DNA of 64,000 bases from Gonocerus acuteangulatus (lineage: Eukaryota > Arthropoda > Insecta > Hemiptera > Coreidae): contig OX328123.1 in the NCBI GenBank assembly GCA_946811695.1, positions 42,435,335-42,499,334 of the forward strand, written 5' to 3'. Shown in pieces: positions 57,084 through 64,000 of this stretch. Numbering within the stretch: the first letter of the stretch is position 1; each line of letters begins with the position of its first letter. The notes below the pieces were generated by a model that was not told the DNA's origin, searched no databases, and saw nothing but the letters and a program-made list of their open reading frames with translations. Position numbers and translations under genes: made by a program.

Positions 57084-60000
57084 CTACAACAATTGTAGGA
57101 TTTTTGTTAAGAATTTTTCGAGGTCGTTGTACATTATCAGAGTGTATTTCAGATATTTTATTTTTTGAATCTTTTACTGTTATTTTAACTGGTTTATAAG
57201 GATTTTTATTCTTTCCCGTTTTATGTGTTTTTATATAGACTGTTTCCTCATTAAAAGTTGGTTCCTCCCTAGTTTTATTTACTTTTTCTGTCCTGGTTTC
57301 TTTTTCTTTGTTTATTGTGTCTGCAATGATTTCGTGTAATATTTTGTTTCTTTCGTGATATTGTTCAACTAGTTTTTCTAGAATGGTTTGTTGTTGTACT
57401 TCTGTCCGTTGTGTGCAACCAAAAGTAATTTCGTTCGGTGTTAATTTTAAGTGAGAATTAATCGTGTTATTCTGTGCTATCATAGCGTATCTGAGTTGGT
57501 TCGTGAGTGTTTCGTTGGGATATTTTTCCTTTGTACATCTAAGAATTTCTATGAGTGTCGAGTGATGTCTATTTAAGAGTCCTAAGGAGTTAGAATGATT
57601 TGGGGTGGTATAATAAGCTTCAATGTTATTGGTTTCAAGAAAATTTTCAATTAACCGATTTTTATATTCTGTTCCATTGTCCATCTTTATTCGTATCGGC
57701 GCTGGAAATGTGTCTAAATATTCAATTAGTATTTTTAATATGTTTGTCGCGTTTAATGTGTCAATAATTCTAGCAAATATTTTTTTTGAAAAAGAATCTA
57801 TTATGGTAACTATATATCTTCTTTCATAATGTAAAGTGTCTAGCATTAAATCTTGAAACGGTGCTTCTGGAGTTGGTGTTTGACTAAATTTTGTTTTAAT
57901 AGGATGTCTGTCATATTTAGTTTTTCTACAAATTTCGCATTTATTTATGAAGTCTGTGATTATATCTCTCATTTTTGGGAAATAATGTGTTCTTCTTATT
58001 CTATCATAAGTCTCTATGATTCCTCTGTGTATTGTTTTTCCTATATGATGTTGGTCTATAAGGTCCAATTGTTGTTCTTCGTCCGTGACATCTATTATTT
58101 TTCTTTTATATCTTTTTAATTTTATAGTTGGGAATTTTTCTTGTATTAATTTTGAAATTGTTGAAAATATACCTTCAAATATTGGTCTAAAATTTTCTGT
58201 TTTAGGTTCACAATATATACCATAGGTAGTGTTTGGTTTAAGAATTTCGCGAAAACTTTCCTCTAAATCTTGTTTCCATGGGCATGCTGTATCAATTGTA
58301 TATCTAAATTTATTAAAGGGTCTTTCTGTATATAAGTTACGTTTTCCTCTTTGAATAAAAATCTGATATTTTTCTACATTTATTGCTTTTTCAGAATCCA
58401 TTATCCAAATTTGTTCGTTTGATGATTTTTGAGAATGTACAGTTATCATACTATCGCTGTCTCTAGTTTCTATATTGTCTGTGTCGTCAGTATTTAATAA
58501 ATTTTCTAGGTCGTTTATAAAATCAGAATAATCAGGGGTATCAGTAACATTGTTTTGGTTATCCAGTAATCTGTCTAATTCTTGTAAAGGATCTATTTCT
58601 TCAATTGCATTAATTTCATGATTATTAGAGGGTCTAGAAAGTGCATCAACTACAACATTTAATTTTCCTACAATATGTTTAATTTCAAAGTCAAATTCGG
58701 ATAATTTCCATATCCATTTCATGAGTCTAGTATTACCATTTTTCATTTTAAAAATCCAAATTAAAGGTTTATGATCAGTTTGTAAATTAAATTTTTTTCC
58801 ATAAAGGTAAGGTTTAAAATGAGTACAAGACCATACTACTGATAGTAATTCTTTTTCTATGGTAGAATAATTTTGTTCTGCTTTGTTCAAAACTCTAGAT
58901 GCATATGCAATGGGGTGTTCTTGTCCTTTGTTGTCAGTCTGTGATAAGACAGAGCCTAACGCTTTGTCACTAGCGTCTGTGGTTAAAGTAAATGTCTTGT
59001 TCCAATCTGGAAATTGTAATATTGGTGCATTCGTCATCATTGTTTTAAGTTCGTCTGTTGCTATTTTTATCTCTTTAATTGTATAGTCGTTTGTTTTTAA
59101 AGCGTTAGTTAAAGGTTTGGTAATTTTGGCATAATTTTGAATAAATTTCCTATAGTAATTTGACATACCTAAAAATCTTCTAGTTTCTTTTTCATTGGTT
59201 GGAGTTGGAAATTCTAAGATAGCTTTAATTTTATCTGGGTTTGGTTTAAGTCCGTTTTTTGTAACTATATGTCCTAAAAATGGTAATTCTTCTTTAAAAA
59301 ATTCTGTTTTATCTAATTGAATTGAAAGGGAATGTTTGCAAAGTTGTCTAAAGACATTTTCTAAATGCTGAAGGTGTTCTTCAGGAGTTTTTGAATAGAC
59401 AATTATGTCATCTACATAAACTAAGGCGTTTGGAATATTACTGATTATACTATTCATAGCTCTTTGAAATGTGGGGGGAGAATTTGATAAACCAAAAGGG
59501 AGTCTTAGGAACACATAATGACCTGTGTCTGTAGAAAAAGCTGTTTTGTCAATAGAGTCGGGATCCATTTCTATTTGATGGAATCCGGAAGCTAAGTCTA
59601 TGGATGAAAATATTTTTGATCCTTGTAGTTTGTTTAAAAGGTCTTCTATATTTGGTAAGGGGTATTTGTCGGGTATAGTTTCTTGGTTTAATTTCCTATA
59701 GTCAATTACCATGCGTACTTTCCTTTTTCCGCTTGCATCCATTTTCTTAGGTACAATCCAAATGGGAGAGTTATATGGGGAATTACTTTCTTTAATAATG
59801 TTTGCTTTTAAGAGCTTATTAATTTCATTATGAACGTCCTCATTAAAGTGTGAAGGATACCTATAATTTCTGGTATAAATTGGTCTGTCTGTTTTTGTTA
59901 TTATTTTATGTTTTAGTAAATTTGTGGGTTTTAAGGGTTCGTCTTCTTCTTTTAGCATCGAGGGATATTTTTGTAAAAGATTTATTAATTTATTTTTAAT

Positions 60001-60090
60001 TTCTTCATTAATATGATCATGTCTAATTAAGTTTTTTATTCTATGTTTATTATCTATGTAATGAATATGATCTCCGATACTCATATTCAT
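57031..60090 (-). CDS. pol: Pol: reverse transcriptase, RNase H, integrase
   Basis: 1019 residues from the first ATG; the frame is open upstream to about 60228 and translation probably enters by frameshift. Reverse transcriptase: VRMVIDYRKLN (about 125-135), IDLASGFHQI (164-173), LPFGLSNSP (197-205), catalytic YVDD (225-228). RNase H: TDAS (371-374), Glu412, Asp439, Asp482 in VDALSR. A charged linker (about 490-670) follows. Integrase: zinc-binding HH...H (681-688) and CEIC (718-721), core Asp751 (LDTLHY) and Asp804 (MDNGTEYK). Exactly 35 residues on, at the position of the catalytic Glu, the sequence is GLLNRHHSTL, so residue 840 is Asn (codon AAT). Protease is not in this frame. The C-terminus overlaps env. 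RT and RNase H look intact; integrase activity is doubtful. Confidence 0.95.
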   Translation of the reverse strand: MNMSIGDHIHYIDNKHRIKNLIRHDHINEEIKNKLINLLQKYPSMLKEEDEPLKPTNLLKHKIITKTDRPIYTRNYRYPSHFNEDVHNEINKLLKANIIKESNSPYNSPIWIVPKKMDASGKRKVRMVIDYRKLNQETIPDKYPLPNIEDLLNKLQGSKIFSSIDLASGFHQIEMDPDSIDKTAFSTDTGHYVFLRLPFGLSNSPPTFQRAMNSIISNIPNALVYVDDIIVYSKTPEEHLQHLENVFRQLCKHSLSIQLDKTEFFKEELPFLGHIVTKNGLKPNPDKIKAILEFPTPTNEKETRRFLGMSNYYRKFIQNYAKITKPLTNALKTNDYTIKEIKIATDELKTMMTNAPILQFPDWNKTFTLTTDASDKALGSVLSQTDNKGQEHPIAYASRVLNKAEQNYSTIEKELLSVVWSCTHFKPYLYGKKFNLQTDHKPLIWIFKMKNGNTRLMKWIWKLSEFDFEIKHIVGKLNVVVDALSRPSNNHEINAIEEIDPLQELDRLLDNQNNVTDTPDYSDFINDLENLLNTDDTDNIETRDSDSMITVHSQKSSNEQIWIMDSEKAINVEKYQIFIQRGKRNLYTERPFNKFRYTIDTACPWKQDLEESFREILKPNTTYGIYCEPKTENFRPIFEGIFSTISKLIQEKFPTIKLKRYKRKIIDVTDEEQQLDLIDQHHIGKTIHRGIIETYDRIRRTHYFPKMRDIITDFINKCEICRKTKYDRHPIKTKFSQTPTPEAPFQDLMLDTLHYERRYIVTIIDSFSKKIFARIIDTLNATNILKILIEYLDTFPAPIRIKMDNGTEYKNRLIENFLETNNIEAYYTTPNHSNSLGLLNRHHSTLIEILRCTKEKYPNETLTNQLRYAMIAQNNTINSHLKLTPNEITFGCTQRTEVQQQTILEKLVEQYHERNKILHEIIADTINKEKETRTEKVNKTREEPTFNEETVYIKTHKTGKNKNPYKPVKITVKDSKNKISEIHSDNVQRPRKILNKNPTIVVDDAVPGTSHLPDITNND

Positions 60091-60181
60091 GCTATTTTCT
60101 GTTTTCTCGGGTTTTCTTGATTTTTTCTTTTTCTTATTATTTCTAATATATCTTTCCTCCGTGTTAATAATTTTTTTATCC

Positions 60182-61005
60182 TTATTTACAATTTTTTCTT
60201 TTATTTGTTTTTTTAATTTTATTCTTAATTATTTTATTTTTTATTATAGACAATACATTATTTATAATATTCATTAAATCATCATTATCATTTATTTTAT
60301 TATTAATTATTTTATTTATCATTTTATTACCATCAATTAATTTATTTATTAATCCTTTTTTCTTTTCATTTATTACATCAATATAATTCACATCTTTAAT
60401 TAATTCTTTAATTCTCTTATTTCTTTCATTATCATTCATTTCCTTATCATTTTTATTTTTTAGTACTTTATTTTTATTTTTTCTTAGCTCTTTATTATTT
60501 TTATTTTTTCTACTATTTTTACATGTACTACTATTTTTATTTTTACTGTTTAGGGTTTCCTTATGGCTAGCACTATCATTATCACTATCATTATCTTTAA
60601 TTGTTTGTCCGTCTGTCTTAATGGTTTTATCTTTAACTGCAATTATATTATTGGCACAATCAATTATAGTATCAAAAAGTTGCATGGATTCATATCCCAA
60701 TAAAATATCAAATTTTGTACTAAAAGGGAAAACATAAAATTTTAGTATATGATCTTCAGCTAATCCTAACATAGGGGAAATATTAATATCTACGCTTCCG
60801 TTACCTTTTTCATTGCCAGTCGGTGTTGAAATAAAAAATTCTTCAAGTGAAATTTTGATGTCGCGAGGAATAGCGTTTGGGTTTATATAGTTTTTGTAGG
60901 AACCAGTATCAATAAGCCAAGTTTTACCTGTAGTATCTTTAAAATGTGGTAAAGTTTCATAGAATTGTTTTAAGTTTTCGGGACATGCGGGTCGAAGCCG
61001 TCTCC
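60182..61005 (-). CDS. pro: Protease (retropepsin) frame with Lys/Asn-rich tail
   Basis: Frame -1 relative to gag, entered at the slippery site 61006-61012, so it has no start of its own. An internal ATG at 60770-60772 begins too late. The aspartic protease active site TWLIDTGSYKNYI lies at about 60880-60918, and FDILLGYESMQLFD (about 60660-60700) fits the C-terminal ILG block of retropepsins. After that comes about 150 residues of low-complexity Lys/Asn/Ile/Asp-rich sequence (NKNS, RKNKNNKELRKNKNK, KINDNDD) ending at a TAA (60182-60184). It overlaps the upstream-open pol frame by about 44 nt, and pol is +1 relative to this frame. The function is cleavage of Gag and Pol. The long tail is unusual, and no equivalent is known to me in errantiviruses. 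Confidence 0.8.
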
Positions 61006-62208
61006 TAAAAAAAGATTCTTAAGAGTTTCTCGGAATTCGATTTGGTCTTCCATAAATTTATTTAATTTTACTTCTTGATCATGTCTAGTTTTTTCATTAT
61101 CAGTTAACTTTTCTTCTAATTTTTCAAGTCTTTCCGTATAATGTAAAGGGTGATTTGGTTTTGCAGTTCTCATGGAAACTGTGTTTTGTGACTCGTACTT
61201 AGGTTCAATCGCTAAGCTTTTTTGTGGTGAAGTTGGTTGTCTTTGATGATTTTGAGATTCGTAATGGTTATGTCTATATTGGGAATAAGAAGTCGGTTGT
61301 CTATAATTATAAGAATGATTATAAGGTTGTCTGTAATTATAAGAATGATTATATGGTTGTCTATAGTTTTGAGAGTGTGAGTTTCTCGGTGCGTAATTTT
61401 GTTGGTAATGTTGTTTTGGGTATGTAGGTGGGTAATTTTGTTGGTAATGTTGTTTCGGATATGTAGGTGGGTAATTCTGTTGATAATGTTGCTTTGGATA
61501 CGTAGGGGTGTGGTTTTTGTTTTTGTGCTCTTTATGAGTGTTTTTGGAGTGTATCCTATCTACTATATATGCGCATTCATTTAGAAGGGTGTGTCTTAAA
61601 TCCTCAATGTTTTCGTGTTTCATGTGATTTAGAAAATCCGCTAAATCCTTATGTAATTGATTTTTCACGTGATGGGTAATTATATTATCATACCTTTGCA
61701 TCTCTGATTTTTTGTCTGTTATGTTTGAGTCGGTAAATATTCGGGAATATAATATTGTTCGTAAGTGTGAAATTCTATCTAGAAACGTGATTGGGTGTTC
61801 GTTATAATGTGAGGTTGTCTGGGTAATATTTATGAGTATTTGTTCGATTGTACGTGAATCCTGGTAACATTGTTTTAAGTGTTTTACTAATGCTTCTATA
61901 GTTTCAAAGTCGTGGGTAAGGGTACTATCTTTGGCTGGTCCTTGTAATTTAGAATTTATTACAGCTAATAATCTTTTACTATTTCCCTGAACATGGGTAT
62001 TATTTTCATTTAACGTGTAAGCTGCTACTTGTTTTATAGCTTTTAAAAAGAAAATTAATTGGTCTGGGGAACCATCAAAAGTTGGAATAATCCCATAATC
62101 TCTATCAGTAATTTGATAGTTAGTCATTGTTAATATATAATTATGATCTCTAAGTGAATTTAGTTGGTCAGATGACAGTTGTAAAGTGGGCTTATCGTCT
62201 TCTGACAT
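60970..62208 (-). CDS. gag: Gag
   Basis: 412-residue structural protein that would assemble the particle and bind the RNA. Residues about 38-220 resemble a retrotransposon capsid region (IIPTFDGSPDQLIFFLKAI and a helical remainder). There is no CCHC zinc knuckle. Instead, about 234-310 is a basic aromatic repeat region: three PTYPKQHYQQNY units, then RQPYNHSYNY units, probably the RNA-binding part. A predicted coiled coil (about 358-400, LEKLEEKLTDNEKTRHDQEV) precedes the frameshift site and a short tail. The start ATG (62206-62208) is the first in the frame after the 278-nt leader. The open frame is intact. Confidence 0.85.
   Translation of the reverse strand: MSEDDKPTLQLSSDQLNSLRDHNYILTMTNYQITDRDYGIIPTFDGSPDQLIFFLKAIKQVAAYTLNENNTHVQGNSKRLLAVINSKLQGPAKDSTLTHDFETIEALVKHLKQCYQDSRTIEQILINITQTTSHYNEHPITFLDRISHLRTILYSRIFTDSNITDKKSEMQRYDNIITHHVKNQLHKDLADFLNHMKHENIEDLRHTLLNECAYIVDRIHSKNTHKEHKNKNHTPTYPKQHYQQNYPPTYPKQHYQQNYPPTYPKQHYQQNYAPRNSHSQNYRQPYNHSYNYRQPYNHSYNYRQPTSYSQYRHNHYESQNHQRQPTSPQKSLAIEPKYESQNTVSMRTAKPNHPLHYTERLEKLEEKLTDNEKTRHDQEVKLNKFMEDQIEFRETLKNLFLGDGFDPHVPKT
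61006..61012 (-). promoter_or_regulatory. -1 ribosomal frameshift site U UUU UUA
   Basis: Near the gag end the gag codons read CTT TTT TTA, giving the classic X XXY YYZ heptamer U UUU UUA. Slipping back one base enters the protease frame, which stays open. Gag itself ends 36 nt further on. A bulged stem between GGAGAC and GTCCC immediately downstream is possible, but no pseudoknot was established. Confidence 0.8.
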
Positions 62209-62470
62209 ATATATTTATATAATAAAAAAATTAATAATAAAAATTATTGTACACAAAAAAAATAATAATTACAAGTGTCTGACCTCTGATCGTGAATGCA
62301 TAACAAATTTGTTGTTGAGGCTTCTTCAACTAATCCTTGAAAGGAAAGGCTGCTGAAGATGTTGTGCTGGTTCGCCTAGGAATGGTGTGATCACTGGAAC
62401 TGTGTCTCTGGAACTATCCTCCTGGTCACGCAAAGCACTGACATATGTTCTTCTTTCGCCTTTGAAGAAG

Positions 62471-62487
62471 TCCTGTCACGGTCGCCA
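62471..62487 (-). promoter_or_regulatory. tRNA-Arg-type primer binding site
   Basis: TGGCGACCGTGACAGGA, on the minus strand directly after the 5' LTR, is complementary to a tRNA 3' end. This sequence is known from Drosophila 412/mdg1-type elements primed by tRNA-Arg. The untranslated leader to gag (62209-62470) has no other recognised feature. Confidence 0.85.
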
Positions 62488-62708
62488 GTTAAGTTCACAA
62501 ACTGCGGTAGTCACTTTTTAAAAACTAACTTTATTTAAAGATCACAAAATAAACTTATACAATTTCGAATTTTGAAGTGTGTACACAATAGTTGGAAGAG
62601 GACTGACTGTCTAGCCGAAGGAGCAGTAGTAGTGATGGGAGATAAGCACCTGCTTATATAGGAGTAGGGATAGATAAGAGGTTCTAGGAAGGGCTAGGGA
62701 TTTATCTC
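62487..62708 (-). repeat. 5' LTR with promoter
   Basis: 222 bp, identical by eye to the 3' LTR. In transcript sense a TATATAAG box lies at 62653-62660 and an AATAAA signal at 62530-62535. TCAGTC downstream of the box may be an initiator. Confidence 0.9.
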
Positions 62709-62798
62709 TATTTAATTTTATTGGCACGTAATAATTACACAAAATGAAAATTCAAAGCAGCAATGAGATAATACATCAACAAATATTTATATACATAG

Positions 62799-62822
62799 AC
62801 ACACACACACACACATACGCAC

Positions 62823-62904
<82 letters not shown>

Positions 62905-62970
62905 TACACATGCGCACAGACGAACACATGCACACTCGCACACACGCACGCACGCACACACACACACGCA

Positions 62971-63054
<84 letters not shown>
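62799..63054. repeat. (CA)n-(TA)n-(CA)n compound microsatellite, 256 bp
   Basis: CA units, about 36 TA units (62827-62894), then an imperfect CA array with CG/CACGCA interruptions and a final run of about 42 CA units. Six overlapping Cys/Val, His/Thr and Ile/Tyr frames here are artefacts. Confidence 0.95.
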
Positions 63055-63057
<3 letters not shown>

Positions 63058-63139
63058 ATATACAATACTTATATATGTGTGTTAATAAACTTTTATTAAT
63101 TTAACTGCTTAAAGTTTAGTTTTATCAGACAAGAACATT

Positions 63140-63685
63140 TTAACTGCTGAGAGATCTTGGTATGTGGACGGAATCCACTCGAAAGCTTACTAATGTTTCT
63201 ACAAATTCAGGGTCTCGTAAGTTTTTCATTTCAATAGAAAGATCTCAGGCGAATAATTTGTTGCTTAAAAGTTTGGAAGTTGTAGTTTCCTGAAATTGAA
63301 AGTTTATTTTGTCTCTGTTTTCCGTAGATTCTTTCTTCTTCTTTTTTTTTTTCTTTTTTTTTTTTGTGATATTGTTATAATTGTGTTTAGCAGTAAAATG
63401 ATTTTTTCGGGTAAAGGAAGCATGTATAGAATAAACATGTTGCTAGGATTGAGCTGGTGTCGAGGAGGTGCAGTGCGTAATGGCTGTTTAAAATAGGCCA
63501 AAGCCAGTTTTCTTTACACTCTGGCGCCTGAAATCACGCTTTATTTTCAAAATGTTATCAAATTATTTGCTTAAAGTTTTCACTAAATATTAACAGTTTC
63601 CATTCCAAGCATATGAAATTACCCAAGGAATAACACCATAATGGAAACGGGCTAAGTTCACATAGTTCCTGCGATTTTTTGTATA
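63140..63685 (-). mobile_element. Helitron-like relic
   Basis: GGTATGTGGACGGAATCCAC, AAAGCTTACTAATGTTTCTA and, at 63645-63675, ACGGGCTAAGTTCACATAGT, TCCTGCG match, in the same order, copy A near 47290-47320 and its 5' end near 48380-48415. Strongly diverged. Confidence 0.4.
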
Positions 63686-64000
63686 ATCACGTCTAGCCTA
63701 AACATTCTACACAGCGCGGTAAATGTAAGCAACAATCAAAAAATATACATATGCATAAAATGACGAAGATAGGTGTCATTAATTTTAACGTTTGTCAGTG
63801 TAAATAGATGATTTGCCAACCAACCTGTTTGAATGATGGTTCGTGAGCTTTGAATGGAGAGCAACAGTTGAAAAAGTTGCTGCGATATTATCTGTCGGTT
63901 CAGTTCAGAATCTTGTTTTTGTTTATAAACTATTTCCTTATCATGATATCTCCCATCATCCCTCAAAGAAGGCATCACGCTATAGCTAATTACATTGAAC
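63686..64000. other. no gene recognised
   Basis: AT-rich DNA. The minus-strand frame 63736-63978 has no motif. Confidence 0.5.

Larger units (their letters stand above)
55263..62708 (-). mobile_element. complete Ty3/gypsy LTR retrotransposon with env (errantivirus-like)
   Basis: 7446-bp element read on the minus strand: 5' LTR (62487-62708), primer site, gag, pro, pol, env, polypurine tract, 3' LTR (55263-55484). The two 222-bp LTRs are identical as far as I can compare by eye, which implies recent insertion. Gag, RT-RNase H-integrase and Env frames have no internal stops. The host flanks share only CTA next to candidate ends, so the target duplication is unresolved (errantiviruses usually make 4 bp). 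Unusual points are the protease reached by -1 frameshift, a further frame change before pol, a Gag without zinc knuckle, and Asn in place of the integrase catalytic Glu. Confidence 0.95.

Noticed and set aside
57623..61584. Plus-strand open frames across the gypsy element
   Set aside because: Antisense shadows of pol and gag.
62735..63104. Cys/Val-, His/Thr- and Ile/Tyr-repeat open frames on both strands
   Set aside because: Pure translations of the (CA)n-(TA)n microsatellite.

Overview
This window is AT-rich intergenic DNA from an animal genome, most likely an arthropod. The evidence is a Ty3/gypsy retroelement with an envelope gene of the insect-errantivirus type, a Jockey-like LINE, Penelope-like elements with GIY-YIG endonuclease and hammerhead ribozymes, Helitron-like elements, several tRNA-derived SINE families and many (TA)n/(CA)n microsatellites. 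I found no convincing host protein-coding gene. Nearly everything recognisable is mobile DNA or a relic of it, often nested.

Layout. 0-3 kb: a hAT-type MITE with perfect 8-bp target duplication, then the 3' end of a Penelope-like element (PLE). 7-12 kb: two copies of a tRNA-derived SINE with a T-tail, and a 1.1-kb element with 185-bp inverted repeats, 8-bp duplication and a GC-rich palindromic core. 13-19 kb: SINEs and a 2.8-kb inverted-repeat element carrying a repeated 11-bp motif, itself split by a PIF/Harbinger-type element. 20-31 kb: a decayed conserved protein fragment, a Helitron-like copy, a 5S rRNA-like sequence, SINE relics and long microsatellites. 31.6-35.1 kb: a second copy of the 8-bp-duplication element, split by a 5'-truncated LINE with a 626-codon reverse transcriptase frame. 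35.6-36.5 kb: a PLE end-pair in inverted orientation with two facing hammerhead ribozymes. 38-44 kb: a 21-bp minisatellite, a 4x tandem array and two fold-back structures. 46.5-52.4 kb: a cluster of three Helitron-like copies, one holding a 330-bp PLE-derived insert with an excellent hammerhead.

55.26-62.71 kb (minus strand): a complete 7.4-kb Ty3/gypsy element with two 222-bp LTRs that look identical by eye, a tRNA-Arg-type primer site, gag, pro, pol and env. Gag and protease are joined by a UUUUUUA -1 slippery site. Pol lies in yet another frame. Env has a furin-type site and a transmembrane segment. The element looks recently inserted, yet its integrase has Asn where the third catalytic acid (Glu) of the D,D(35)E triad is expected.

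All similarity statements come from reading the sequence by eye. Boundaries supported by target duplications are given to the base; others are approximate.
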